A stretch of 64,000 bases of DNA from Oenanthe sinensis (GCA_028671895.1 CM053796.1:26968860-27032859), one strand, 5' to 3'. Counted from the first letter of the stretch, positions 47,125-59,367 are shown. Numbers and translations: made by a program. Notes: generated by a model from the letters alone, not told the origin.

Positions 47125-49079
47125 TACGTGTATAAGGGACTGATTTGGTTACGTGTTAACTGTATTTGATGCAAATATGCCTGTCTTGGTGACTGCCATG
47201 AAACTACCATGCTACTGCTTTGCTACTGCCATGCCTGTTTGAGACTGCCATGCTACTGCCTTGTATATTCGAATTGTTATTCATATGATGAGTAAATAGA
47301 TGATGATACTAGCATGTTAATGATTTGTCATGACTGATTTATATGCCTGTTTGCGATTTGTATGTTATGCATGAGGGTCAGTTTGTATATGATACAAACT
47401 GGTGGACAGATTATGTTGGACATCAGCTGTTAACTGGGATATGATAAGTATGTATATGATACTTGCTTCTGAAACTGTATAAGATGCAGTGGGGAAAAAG
47501 GCCAACAGATATGATCTGTAGTTCAGAAATTGATGATTTCTGAATAGGACTGGTCTTCGGAAAAAGGCCAACAGCTCGACCCCAGCCAGGGGCTGCCGCC
47601 CCGGACCCCGCCCGGGGCTGCCGCCCCGGACCCCGCCCTGGGGCTGCCGCCCCCGGACCCCGCCCGGGGCTGCCGCCCCGGACCCCGCCCAGGGGCTGCC
47701 GCCCCCGGACCCCCGCATTATTTTGGTTGAGTACTTGAGCATGGTGCTGGTTATGGCCTTTGGACCCCTAGATTAATGGTTTTGGTTTTGGTTTTATAAA
47801 TACGACTTGCATGTCGTTTTCTTCATTCTTGTAATTGTTTAACCTCGAATGTAACTCGAGTTTTCTTATGTAAGTACATTAGTATAGGTTGTATTCAATT
47901 ATTCCATGTAATGTACTTGAAGATTGAAGGATGATCCAAGAAGAGGAGCAAGCACCCATGGATACAAGAAGAATGAAGACATGTAATTGTATTTATATTT
48001 TACCACCATAGATTGACTTTGATCCTTTCATTAGCTCGAAAGGATCACATAGGAAAAGGGCCATAACCAAGCACGTTTACATACTGCACTTTACATATTG
48101 ATGTATGAATGTATGTGTAGAGTAGAAGATGCATGTTTTAATTAGATTAATGATGTATGCATGTATTAGATACGTCACCCATGCCATGCTTGCCATGCTA
48201 AACAAGATAAAATCTTTAACGATTTAAGATTTTAAAAATTAACAAACGAACGATCATGAGATTCTTGTGTTTATGAAATATGGATTTTAAAACACGGAAT
48301 TAAATATGAATTTTTGATATCTAAAACTGGGATTTTCTGTCAAAAGCGGATATGCGTATTCGTAAGGCTGATGGGTTTTAAGTGTGACCACTGGTATCCT
48401 CCATCTACCTGGGAAATGAACAATTTAAGATGTCAATTTGAAATATTTGGTTCAAGGAAAAATTGAGGATCTCTTCATGATGTGATCATGATCGTCGTAA
48501 ATTTTCTAAACCCCTTAACAAAATATTAAGTTTTAATCGGATGCTTTCCAATGAATGAACACTCATCGAATCCTAGATCGATTAGGGGAAAGACTGTCAG
48601 TGGCAGGGGACTCCTATCTATCGTGGTGAGATGCGACGAATATAAACAGTTATATTCGGCCGTTGTATCATTGGGTCAAACTTAACTAAGTCGTCATAAT
48701 AAGGTGAAAGTAAACGGTTATATTCAACCATTATGAACTTAGAAGCATAGAGTTTGGTTAAAAATCTATTAGATAGATAAGATCAATCGTTGCTCACCAA
48801 ACTATCCAAGAATTATATATGATATAATTGACAACTGTTGTCTACCTAAATAATCATTCTTAAGGACTTCCAGTGGTTGACTTAAGACATGACGAAATAT
48901 GGATCTTGGCTCACTAGAAAGAATTATGGGATATACTTTCCAAATTAATAGTAAGGGCTATTGATTTGATAAAAATAGTGGGAGATATATTATGAATGTA
49001 TCATAATCATTTGAACATAATAAATAACTCAGACAATCTAATGTTTATTTTGTGCTTTTATCATTGTAGATACCGAATA
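47125..49079 (+). other. Long untranslated leader of the intact Copia
   Basis: About 2 kb without a sizeable plus frame. It holds a GC-rich minisatellite (47580-47716). It ends in cattgtag 12 bp before the gag ATG, a likely splice acceptor matching that of the deleted Copia near 15078. Confidence 0.7.
47580..47716 (+). repeat. GC-rich minisatellite in the Copia leader
   Basis: Five imperfect copies of a 26-30 bp unit, ggggctgccgccccggaccc plus cgccc(a/t). Each contains self-complementary ggggc...gcccc, in sharp contrast to the AT-rich surroundings. Confidence 0.95.
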
Positions 49080-52000
49080 ATGACAAACAACACAAACACA
49101 CTATCCGTACGATCTGTCCTTGAGAAGGATAAGCTGACAGGAGGAAACAACTTCCTAGACTGGCAGAGGAATTTGAGGATTGTCCTCAGGCAGGAGCGCA
49201 AGCTTCATGTCATTGATATTCCTCCGGCAGGTCCCCTTCCTGAGGGCGCTACTGTTGAGGAACGAGCGACCCACACAAAGGATGAGAATGATGCAACTGA
49301 TGTTGCATGTCTTATGTTGGCAACTATGAGTGCTGAGCTTCAAAGACAACATGTGCATATGGATGCATATACTATCAATGAGCACTTGCAAAGTATGTTT
49401 GCAAGCCAAACTCGTCAAGAAAGGTTCAACACGAGCAAGTCACTCTTTAACTGCAAACAAGGGGCAAGTGAACCAGTTGGCCCACATGTTCTGAAGATGA
49501 TTGGTTACATTGAGTATCTTGATACTTTGGGTTTCCCGATTGGTCCGGAAACTGGTATTGACCTAATCTTGAATTCTTTGAACAACAAATTCACTCAGTT
49601 TGTTATGAACTACAATATGAATGAATTTGACAAAACACCTACTGAATTGTTGGCTATGTTGAGAACATATGAGACCAACATGAAGACGGCTGAACCCGCT
49701 CCCATACTGATGGTGGGCAACAAAGGTAAGGCCAAAGGGAAAGGCAAGTGGAAGGGTAAGAAGAAGACAGGTTCTGATTCTACACCCAAGCCAAAGTCAG
49801 GTCCTAAACAGGCTTTAAAGCCTAAAGGTGGGGTCGCTAAGGGTGAATGTCACTACTGTAAGAAAACTGGTCACTGGAAGAGAAACTGTTCAGTTTACTT
49901 GGAGGATCTGAAGAAGAAGAGGGCTGAGCAAGCTTCTAATTCAGGTATATATGTTATAGAAGTCAATCTGTCTATTTCTACATCTTGGGTATTGGATACC
50001 GGATGTGCTTCTCACATTTGTATAAATGTGCAGGAAATGCAGAGAAGTAGGACATTGGCTAAAGGAGAAATGGACCTACCAGTTGGCAACGGAGCAAGAG
50101 TTGCTGCTTTAGCTGTAGGAACCTATTATTTATCTTTGCCCTCTGGGCTAGTTTTAGAACTGGAAAATTGTTATTACGTGCCTGCAATTCGCAGAAACAT
50201 TATTTCTGTTTCTTGTTTGGACAAGAAAGGTTTTTCGTTTACAATAAAGGACAACAGTTGCTCTTTTGCTTTGAATGATTTAACCTATGGTGTTGCGCGT
50301 TTGTTTAATGGTTTATATGTTCTTGACTTAGATAATCCTGTCTGTAATATAGAAAACAAACGACTTAAAGTTAATGACTCAAATCAAACATACCTCTGGC
50401 ATTGTCGTCTAGGCCATATAAATGAGAAACGCATATCCAAATTACATAAGGATGGATATTTGGATAAGTTTGATTTTGAATCATACCAAGAATGCGAATC
50501 TTGTTTGCTTGGTAAAATGACTAAAGCCCCTTTCACTGGTAAGGGTCAAAGGGCCACTGAACGTTTGGAGCTAATACATAGTGATGTATGTGGCCCAATG
50601 CGTGTGATGGCTAGAGGAGGCTACTACTACTTCATAACATTTACTGATGATTTCAGTAGATATGGATATGTATATCTTATGAAGAATAAATCCGATTCTT
50701 TTGAAAAGTTCAAAGAATACAAGGCTGAAGTAGAGAAGCAAATTGGCGGAGGTGCAAGTATTAAAATCTTACGATCTGATCGTGGAGGAGAATACTTGAG
50801 CACTGAATTTAAAGATTATTTAAAGGAGTGTGGTATTGTATCACAACTCACTCCGCCAGGTACACCTCAATGGAATGGAGTTTCAGAGAGGAGAAATCGC
50901 ACCTTGTTGGACATGGTGCGATCGATGATGAGTCATGCAGATCTTCCAATTAGTTTCTGGGGTTATGCTCTAGAAACAGCGGCTTTCACACTTAACCGTG
51001 TTCCTACTAAGAAGGTTCAAAAGACTCCATATGAGATATGGGAGAAGAAACGGTCAGGCATGAGCTTTATGAAAGTTTGGGGATGCAAGGCGTTTGTGAA
51101 GCGTCAAGTATCTGACAAGCTTGGACCTAAATCTGAAGAGTGCAATTTTGTGGGATACCCTAAGGAAACAAAGGCGTACTATTTCTATAGTCCTACTGAG
51201 CAGAAAGTGTTCATTGCTCGAGATGCTGTTTTCATGGAAAGATATTTTGTTTCCAAAAGAAACAGTGGGAGAACTATAGACCTCGATGAAGATCGAGAAC
51301 CACAAAATAGCATTGAACCTGAAGTGGAACAAGAGCAGGATAATGATAATGCTCAACAAACACAGGTTGTTCGTAGAACTGGTAGAATTCGCCATGAGCC
51401 AGAGAGATATGGATTTCTCTTGACTCAATGTGGTGATTTGATGCTCATAGACGAAGATGAGCCTCTCACATACCAAGATGCTACGAACAGTCCAGACTCT
51501 AAGAGATGGCTAGAAGCCATGAAATCCGAGATGGATTCCATGTACGAAAACCGAGTATGGACCTTGGTTGATCCACCTGAAGGGGTAAAACCCATAGGGT
51601 GCAAATGGGTTTTCAAGAAGAAAACTGACATGGATGGAAATGTTCAGACCTATAAAGCAAGGCTGGTTGCAAAAGGTTTCAGACAAATTCATGGTATTGA
51701 CTATGATGAGACTTTCTCACCAGTGGCTATGGTCAAGTCCATAAGGATTTTGCTTGCTATTGCAGCATTCCATGATTATGAAATCTGGCAAATGGATGTC
51801 AAAACAGCCTTCCTTAACGGAATCCTTGAAGAGGATGTGGATGTGTACATGACACAACCTGAAGGTTTTGTCGATCCAAGGAATGTAAGCAAGGTATGTA
51901 AATTACGTCGATCCATTTATGGATTGAAGCAAGCCTCTAGGAGATGGAATATCCGTTTTGATGAAACAGTCAAGGAGTATGGCTTTGTTCAAAACGAAGA

Positions 52001-53045
52001 TGAACCTTGTGTTTACAAGAAGGTTAGTGGGAGCCAAGTGGCATTTATAGTACTATATGTTGATGATATACTACTAATGGGGAATGACATACCTTCTCTC
52101 AAGGCTGTTAAGATTTGGTTAGGGAGCAACTTCTCTATGAAAGACTTAGGAGAAGCATCCTACATTCTAGGAATGAGGATCTATAGGGATAGATCTAGAA
52201 GGATGATCGGTCTAAGTCAGAGTACATACATCGAAAAGGTTTTGCATCGTTTTGGTATGCAAAATGCAAAAAGGGGATATGTCCCCGTATCTCAAGGGAT
52301 AACGATCTCTAAAGATCAGTGTCCGAAATCATTGGATGACAAGGACCGCATGAGTAAGGTTCCATATGCCTCAGCAATTGGATCCATCATGTATGCAATG
52401 GTATGTACTCGCCCAGATGTTTCGTATGCTTTAAGCATGACGAGCAGATACCAATCTAATCTAGGTGAAGGTCACTGGACGGCTGTCAAGAATATTCTAA
52501 AGTACTTGAAAAGGACTAAAGATTCATTCTTGGTGTATGGAGGAGAGGAGAAACTGGTTGTAAAAGGTTACACCGATGCAAGTTTCCAAACAGACAGGGA
52601 TGATACTGTATCACAGTCTGGTTTTGTGTTTTGTCTAAACGGAGGTGCTGTAAGTTGGAAGAGTTCAAAGCAAGAAACAGTAGCTGATTCTACAATGGAG
52701 GCTGAGTACATTGCAGCTTGTGAAGCGGCTAAGGAAGCTGTTTGGATTCGAAAATTCATTAATGATTTGGGAGTGGTTCCATCGATCGCAGATCCCATTG
52801 ATCTATACTGCGATAATAATGGAGCCATTGCACAGGCTAAAGAACCTAGAGCTCACTCCCGAACCAAACACATACTCAGGAGATATCACCTCATTCGAGA
52901 GATTAATGAAAGGGGTGACATACACATATGTAAAGTGCACACAAATGATAACATTGCAGACCCACTGACCAAAGGCTTATCGCAGAAGAAGCACGACGGT
53001 CACACTAGTTCCATGGGTATTAGATACATGGGTGATTGGCTCTAG
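49080..53045 (+). CDS. gag-pol: Copia Gag-Pol polyprotein, intact
   Basis: 1321 residues from the ATG at 49080, chosen because it follows the splice acceptor and aligns with the gag start at 15095; an in-frame ATG exists 84 bp upstream. Order: capsid region (about 10-215); Lys/Gly-rich linker; zinc knuckle C257-C260-H265-C270; protease with WVLDTG, active Asp306; integrase zinc domain H441-H446-C472-C475 and catalytic D502-D567-E603 with 35 residues between the last two; reverse transcriptase with Asp906 and YVDD at 993-996; RNase H with D1166, E1207 and D1245. Gag and Pol share one frame with no stop, as is usual for plant Copia elements. It makes the virus-like particle and enzymes for reverse transcription and insertion. 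All catalytic residues are present, so activity is plausible. Confidence 0.98.
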   Translation: MTNNTNTLSVRSVLEKDKLTGGNNFLDWQRNLRIVLRQERKLHVIDIPPAGPLPEGATVEERATHTKDENDATDVACLMLATMSAELQRQHVHMDAYTINEHLQSMFASQTRQERFNTSKSLFNCKQGASEPVGPHVLKMIGYIEYLDTLGFPIGPETGIDLILNSLNNKFTQFVMNYNMNEFDKTPTELLAMLRTYETNMKTAEPAPILMVGNKGKAKGKGKWKGKKKTGSDSTPKPKSGPKQALKPKGGVAKGECHYCKKTGHWKRNCSVYLEDLKKKRAEQASNSGIYVIEVNLSISTSWVLDTGCASHICINVQEMQRSRTLAKGEMDLPVGNGARVAALAVGTYYLSLPSGLVLELENCYYVPAIRRNIISVSCLDKKGFSFTIKDNSCSFALNDLTYGVARLFNGLYVLDLDNPVCNIENKRLKVNDSNQTYLWHCRLGHINEKRISKLHKDGYLDKFDFESYQECESCLLGKMTKAPFTGKGQRATERLELIHSDVCGPMRVMARGGYYYFITFTDDFSRYGYVYLMKNKSDSFEKFKEYKAEVEKQIGGGASIKILRSDRGGEYLSTEFKDYLKECGIVSQLTPPGTPQWNGVSERRNRTLLDMVRSMMSHADLPISFWGYALETAAFTLNRVPTKKVQKTPYEIWEKKRSGMSFMKVWGCKAFVKRQVSDKLGPKSEECNFVGYPKETKAYYFYSPTEQKVFIARDAVFMERYFVSKRNSGRTIDLDEDREPQNSIEPEVEQEQDNDNAQQTQVVRRTGRIRHEPERYGFLLTQCGDLMLIDEDEPLTYQDATNSPDSKRWLEAMKSEMDSMYENRVWTLVDPPEGVKPIGCKWVFKKKTDMDGNVQTYKARLVAKGFRQIHGIDYDETFSPVAMVKSIRILLAIAAFHDYEIWQMDVKTAFLNGILEEDVDVYMTQPEGFVDPRNVSKVCKLRRSIYGLKQASRRWNIRFDETVKEYGFVQNEDEPCVYKKVSGSQVAFIVLYVDDILLMGNDIPSLKAVKIWLGSNFSMKDLGEASYILGMRIYRDRSRRMIGLSQSTYIEKVLHRFGMQNAKRGYVPVSQGITISKDQCPKSLDDKDRMSKVPYASAIGSIMYAMVCTRPDVSYALSMTSRYQSNLGEGHWTAVKNILKYLKRTKDSFLVYGGEEKLVVKGYTDASFQTDRDDTVSQSGFVFCLNGGAVSWKSSKQETVADSTMEAEYIAACEAAKEAVWIRKFINDLGVVPSIADPIDLYCDNNGAIAQAKEPRAHSRTKHILRRYHLIREINERGDIHICKVHTNDNIADPLTKGLSQKKHDGHTSSMGIRYMGDWL

Positions 53046-53048
53046 TGC

Positions 53049-53059
53049 AAGTGGGAGAT
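53049..53059 (+). other. Polypurine tract of the intact Copia
   Basis: aagtgggagat between the stop codon and the 3' LTR. Confidence 0.85.
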
Positions 53060-54612
53060 TGTTAGTGTAGGTGCCCTAGAGGCAATACAATGTTTCCTTT
53101 AATAAACCTTTATGTCATTTGATTATTCAATAAACGTATTTATTATGACTTTAATTACTGCGATATATTTGTTAGCATAATAAATGTCCTTAGAATCATG
53201 ATACACGTTATATAGTTTAAGTACATGACTTGAACTTGAGATTATATAATATATCATATTCTTAAATGTCCCTAGTCGAGTATTATTATTATAGGACAAT
53301 AATAATACATAAATAGACTAGTATGTTGTTTGACAGATAACCATATCTCATTGGTTATAAGTATGGGGATACTAAAGTCAATGCATAGGTACATGTAGGA
53401 GTACATGGTACTGGACAGACCCACAGTGAGATTCTTCATGTTTAATAAAGTCATAAGAAAGACTCACAGTGATAATGGTGTAATGATCCTCTGACTTGAG
53501 ATCATTATATTTCTATACGAGGATTAATATACTCTGACTACATTAAAAGTTACCTTTGACCGGGTGATGATAAAAGTGGACATCGGGTATATCATGAGTC
53601 GTATGAGAAATATGAATGATAGATAAAGGATTTAACCCTCCTATAATTAGGAGAGATATTATTGGCCTCTTGATTGAGTGAGACTATAAAATGCATGGCC
53701 GTGCTCAAATAATGATTTGTTTTTCCATAGTCTACTCATGGATCAAGTAAACCCGGATTAAATGTTGAAGAGGATGACTAAACACATGCCTCGAGTTTAA
53801 TCTATAATATATTTGGTTAAAGGGATTATATTACACGGAAACATTAATCATGAAAGGTTTTATCAAATCACGATTTAATTATTGTTTAATTGGATAGCAA
53901 TGATGTATTACTAGATACCGCTCATTGTTTATAATTTTATTGGAGAATAAAATTATTGCTAATTAAATAATAGCCTATAGGGTCACACACATAGAGCACC
54001 TAGTGGAATAGTTAATTTAAATTATAGATTTAAATTAATTGATGATTATTTGAATTTTATTATATTAATTAAGTGAGACTTAATTAATTAAAATAATATA
54101 AATTCGAATTTGAATAATTGTATTTCTGCCAATAATAATTAAGTGTGACTTAGTTATTAATTAAATAATAAAAGCATGTTTTATTATTTAATCCTATGCC
54201 TACATGGGTTAGGTTTTGCTAAAAAGGCCCATTAACCAATCATTATAAATAGATAATGATAGGTTAAATGAATAGTACGTTTTATATGATAAAACCCTAG
54301 AGGCAGAGCAAGGAGGCAGCAAAGGCAGTCATTCGAATTCATCAAAGGAGGCTAGTACATCCATCCCGTGATCAAGACCGTGAGACGTTCTTGAAGGTGC
54401 TCGTGTGGATACCATAGAGGTGCTTTCGAGAGGAAGACACAAAATCGTGATAGCAAGGATCTCCGTTGAGTTCGTGAAAGTCAAGACAAGAATAGGTATG
54501 ATTCTGTTTACCATAATCCGTCAAGTCTTATACATGATCCTGCGTTAGGGTTCCGATTTTTTTTTGTTATTTTTACGTTTATCCGCTGCGTTTTATGCCT
54601 CGGAACCCAACA
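53060..54612 (+). repeat. 3' LTR of the intact Copia
   Basis: Same length as 45559-47111 and differing at a single noticed position. Confidence 0.98.
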
Positions 54613-54617
54613 GTTTG

Positions 54618-57612
54618 ATCTTAATCGTGAATTTATATCAATAGTACAACATGATTTCGGTCAACTCGTACACTGAATCCTGTACTATCAAACTAATCAC
54701 TTCTGAACAAGTATACATGTCTTCCCCCTTAATAGATAAGCTTGATAACTCTTGCAATTGATCATAATAATTGTTAAAGACATTATCATGTGAACTACAT
54801 TTGACCATAACTCCCGAATTAGCACCTGAAGAAGATTTGGTTTGAAATTTATAATAATTAACGGTACAAATTTTAAAAATTATTGCCAATTTCACCGGTC
54901 CCGCAAGTACGGATCTAAAACGTGGACCATTGACATCATCATTCTCCATCTTGTGGTAAACCATAATTTAAACTCGGGTTTTAACAATCTCTCCATATCT
55001 TCTTGTGTTGTATTTCATTGGATTGCTTTGACATGAGTTTCATACTCTTCAATATAAGGTTGAGCTTCCGGTCAATTGAACAAAACGTATTATTCTGCAA
55101 GCATTCATTCAACATTCATTAAATATTCATTTATATGTTTCTCGGTTGTACTAATAGGACACCTGAACACTTTTAGTTCGTTTTTATCATGTGTACCCTC
55201 TACTACCTCGTTACGGCGTAGTTGATTATGAACCGTGTTGGATTTAGAATCAAAATAAAATGAGAAAAAATTCAAATTTCATCCTCTACATAATGTTCCG
55301 TAATATAACCTTCAACCCTTGCCTTATTAAAAACCTTATGCTTCATGTATCCCATCATTCTCTCAACAAAATATATCCAACGATAATTAACTGGCCCTCC
55401 CAACCTACATTCTTCGGCCAACTGGATTACTAAATGCTCCATCGAATAAAAAAAAATTGTGGAAAAAAGGTTTATAGTACGAGCATCGTTCGTACTATAG
55501 ACTTTTCTAAAATTTTTAAATCATCTCGGATTAAGGTAGAAGAGCAAATATCTTGAAAGAAATTTGAAAGTGATGTAAGTGCATCAATAATATAAGATGG
55601 TAAAAGCTCACGAATCGTATGCGGCAACAACTTTTACATGATAATATGACAATCATGTGATTTAAACCCCGAAAACTTACAATTATCCTTCCAACAACAT
55701 CCTATATTTGATGCATAACCATCTGGAAGTTTTAATGAACTAAACCATACACACATGAGTTTAAGTTATGGTTTTATGAGTGTAAACGGTGATTTTGGCT
55801 TCTTTTCATTTGTCATCCACAATTCGGGCATCACATTCAACAACTCGCAATCTAACCTTGCCTTTTTGTGATCCTTTGTCTTCTTGCATCATTTATAATA
55901 GTGTAAAAAATATTGTAAAGCATGTTTTTTTCGGTGTGCATGACATCAATACAATTATGCATCGAGAGTGAACACCAATATGGTAACTCGTAAAACATTG
56001 AAGAATGCGTCCAATTGTGAAAAACCCCGAAACCCGGACTTTTCTTATTTTTGTTCTTTCTTCTGGGTAGTGGAAATTCCAATGTTTCACAACAAGTCTT
56101 CAAAGACTCACCACTTGACCTACCAACAAACAACCTTTTTTCTTCACTTGCAAACCTAGTACTTGGAAGACGAAGAGGATCATCTGCCGGCAAAAAATAA
56201 TGATTGGTACAAAAAAAACTATATTTTCCATAATTTTTCAATTTAATACCTTCAATATTTTCAAGACAAATCGGACATGAGAGTTTTCCATGTGTAGACC
56301 ACCCGCTAACCATCCCTAACCCGAGAAAATTGGTTATTGTCCACATAACCGCCGCCCTCATGGTAAAATTTTATTTTACCGATTGATCAAATGTCTACAC
56401 CCCTACATCCCATAACAATTTTAGTTCATTTATGAGGGGTTTAAGGTACATATTTAAATTTTTAGTCAGACTCTTTTCACCCGGAATTAAAAGTGTCGTA
56501 AATGTGTACGACTTCTTCATTGATATTGAAGGAGGAAGATTGTAAATAACCACCACTATCGGCCACACCGTGTAGACCTTTTTCCCCGAGTTGCTAAATG
56601 GACAAAAACCATCGGTTCCAAGTCCAAGACAAATATTCTGACTCTCTTTTACAAATGGTGGATAACGGCGGTCAAACGCTTTCCACTCATCTCCATCCGA
56701 AGGGTGACTAAGTTCTCCCATCTTTTTTTCCCTCTTCTTGTACCATGTCATGTGTTTAGCTATATGCTCCAACATATACAGTCTTTGTAGATGAGGGATT
56801 AGTGGAAAATATCTTAAAACCTTGTTCGGTATACCCTTAATATTTGTTTTTTTACATTTATAACGATTATTACCACAAATATCACAAACAATCTTGTTTG
56901 CATCATCACCGAAGTATAACATACAATCATTCTCACATACATCAATTTTTTCATATCCCAACATTAACTTCTTCATCATCGTCTTCATAATGTAATAAGA
57001 AGTCGGTAATATATGATCATTCGGAAGAACTTCACCAAACAATAAAAGTAAAGAATCAAATGCTTTTTCGGAGCGATGTGCCACATTCTTAAAATGTCAC
57101 AACCTACAAGTCAATGACATTTTTGTAAAAGTTGAGTTACCCGGAAAATAGGAGATCCCGAATCCTTAACGTCCGAATAAATTGTGAAGCATATGAATTT
57201 GGTTCTTCTTCGACGTTACAACTTCCCAACCCTTTGTCCTCAATGTGATTTCCACCATCTAAATCTCGTAATAATGTGTTAAAATCAAATGGTTCTTCAA
57301 CAACATCCTCCGAAACAACAGTTTCCAAACGCTTACATTTTTCCTTTTTAGTAGGTTCTTTAGACTCACCATATAAAGTCCATACTTTATAATGTTCCAT
57401 AATTCCACATTTTGTTAAATGAAGTTCAACATCATCAATTTTCAACCATTTTGAATTCTTTCATTTAATACACAAACATAATATCTTTGCGCTTTTCATC
57501 TCATTTTTACTAGCAAAATCCAAAAAATACTTCACCCCATCCCAATATTCACTACTTGTTGAAAGAAAATTATTATCCATACGTCGATTCATCCAATCTT
57601 GATTTAAAATCT
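54618..57612 (-). pseudogene. CACTA-2 tnp2-like transposase, main part
   Basis: In minus order: a transposase-associated domain (LNQDWMNRRMDNNFLST ... KCGIMEHYKVWTLYGE, 57612-57360) after an acceptor ttttag; a linker; the tnp2 core with SEKAFDSLLLLFGEVLP, CENDCMLYF, CDICGNNRYKCKK, VLRYFPLIPHLQRLY and WPIVVVIYNLPP (57084-56395). It continues with WSTHGKLSCPICLEN and FYELPYWCSLSMHNCIDVMHTEKNM (56361-55852), a DUF4218-like part with GFKSHDCHIIM (about 55730-55290), and the start of the DUF4216 part before the Copia at 54612. Stops and frameshifts occur throughout, for example the frame changes before HFKNVAHRSEK. It is non-functional even without the Copia insertion. Confidence 0.93.
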
Positions 57613-57959
57613 AAAACAAAATATACATTTATCATATATATATATATACATACATAAAAAATAATTTACATTTCAAAACAACATATAAATACATTCAAGC
57701 TCATTTATTACTACCACACCTAATCATAAAAACATAATAGCCACATATATATATATAGGTGTGTGTATATATATATACATGCATAATTAATACACATAAA
57801 TAATGAAATATTTATACAAAAAGAAAGATACATACCATTAATGAGTTTTAATTCATTTCTCACACTCAAACCTAAAAGCTAATATTTTTCCCCTTTCCTT
57901 TGTTAAAATTGAAATATATGAAATAAATGAAGAAAGCAGGGGTTTTTATCATATATTTG
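57613..57959 (-). other. Leader of the CACTA-2 tnp2 gene
   Basis: AT-rich, with short (TA)n runs near 57638 and 57747-57777. No coding signal. Confidence 0.5.
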
Positions 57960-59000
57960 CTTCAGAGTAAAACTGACGACCCGTCGGTTTTAAAATATTA
58001 AAATATTCACACTCATACAACAGATTGGTGGCGGCTTTAAATGCAATACTAAAATCGACTACCAGTAAATGGTCGGGTTAACTTGGTCGGTTACACCACC
58101 TTCTTATAATTATTATTTTAATATTAACTCTGATACATTCTCGTTTTGTCATTTAGTGAGACAGCTAGAGGACAAACAAGTTGTTGGGATAAAACCGACC
58201 GCCGCCGTCGGTTTTAGGTTAAACTCAAACTTTGACCACTATAAAATCTATGATCCATAAGCTTTTACACCTTCATTTTTTAGGACATAATTATTTTGAG
58301 ATGATATTTCAATCTGTAAGGCTTGATCGGAATTTTTTTAAAAAACAATTACGAACAAAGGACATTTTAGATTACTCCAATAAATGAATATAACTTTGTG
58401 TAGTTTTTTTATGGATAGTAGTATGATAATTAGTATAACGTTATATTTATTTATTTATTATTATTAATTATGTTGAAATATCATATTCTTGTGTAATATA
58501 GAAATTTAAATATTATTTTAAAAATTATTAAAAGAAATATTAATATTATTTACTATTTATTCAAGTTTTAAAACAATAATAATTCTTCAAAATTAAACAT
58601 TAGGATAAAAAATAAAATATAAAGTTTTATTTAATTCTTAAAAATTATTTTGATAATTTTTATGTAAATAATTAATTTATAAAATATGCATAGTCACATT
58701 AAAAAAAATTTGGAAAATATGGATTTATGACGTCAAACTCAAAACTGACCGCATCAAAACCTACCATTCGGGTTTGAGTACACGTGGCAGAAACTTGTTT
58801 CATTTGAAGAAAATCGACCGCAAAATACCAATCGTGTACGACAGCAGTTGAGTTTATGAAGAGCACGGTCGAGTTAATATGGATGCGGTCGGGTTTATTA
58901 AGAACACGGTCAGGTTTCTGGATTCAGTAATGGTATAATACGGTCTGGTTTAGGCCCAATGGTCGGTATTAGCGGTTGGATTTGGTTTGCAATTATGTTA
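57960..59000. repeat. CACTA-2 right subterminal repeats
   Basis: gaccgac / gtcggtttt repeats at 57970-58230 and 58740-58980, separated by AT-rich DNA at 58260-58730. No perfect CACTA terminus was seen at the right edge. Confidence 0.8.
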
Positions 59001-59131
59001 AAAAAATTTGGGTGGTAGATTAAAAGTACTAGCCAAGTTCTTTTTTTTTAAAAATTATTACATCAATAACATGAATACAAGTTCTTAAAATGTCTTAAAA
59101 TAACATTATTCAAATAACATCAATAAGATTA

Positions 59132-59182
59132 CGGCCCCGTTTGGCGCAACTTATAAGCTGAAAAAGTTGGTATATATGTACT
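59132..59182 (+). mobile_element. hAT-like transposon terminus, truncated
   Basis: ggccccgtttggcgcaac followed by ttataagc resembles the start of many plant hAT MITEs. It is cut after 50 bp by an LTR start at 59183. The remainder, if it exists, lies beyond the window. Confidence 0.4.
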
Positions 59183-59365
59183 TGTTAGGAATCTACATGT
59201 GATTTGATGATAACATTAATCTTAGAATCATAGAAATTTTATTTGATGTAACTGATCAATTGATATGAAAGTTATAAATATCAATTGATCAGGAAACCAT
59301 TTATCAGTTGAAGTGTTTATATGAATCAACTGATAATTTGGATTGTAGCATAGGTGTACTTAGTC
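59183..59365 (+). repeat. 5' LTR fragment of the SIRE-like element
   Basis: Begins TGTTAGGAATC, as the SIRE-like LTR family of this window does (compare tgttatgaat at 22213), and contains repeated tcaattgat and tcaactgat. Confidence 0.65.
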
Positions 59366-59367
59366 TA

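Larger units (their letters stand above)
45559..54612 (+). mobile_element. Intact autonomous Copia retrotransposon inside CACTA-2
   Basis: Complete: two 1553-bp LTRs, primer site, leader, a single open gag-pol frame and a polypurine tract. It is flanked by a perfect target duplication gtttg (45554-45558 and 54613-54617). I saw only one base difference between the LTRs (acgtggtac at 45901 against acatggtac at 53402), so it inserted very recently. The LTR length and integrase region (SQLTPPGTPQWNGVSERRN) suggest the Angela/TAR group of Copia, though lineage needs a tree. Confidence 0.98.
40446..59000 (-). mobile_element. CACTA-2, minus strand, with a Copia insertion
   Basis: Contains, in minus order, subterminal repeats (59000-57960), a tnp2-like transposase (57612-54618, continued 45558-45199), an internal repeat block (44875-44160), a tnp1-like gene (43353-41373) and subterminal repeats (40980-40446). 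The repeats are gaccgaccg / ggtcggtttt variants in both orientations. Exact CACTA termini were not identified at either edge, so the borders are approximate. Without the Copia element it is about 9.5 kb. It could also be two elements in tandem, since the block at 44600-44875 resembles the right-hand end. Confidence 0.8.

Noticed and set aside
47365..47742. 125-codon minus-strand frame rich in Gly, Arg and Gln
   Set aside because: It is the reverse reading of the GC-rich minisatellite in the Copia leader.
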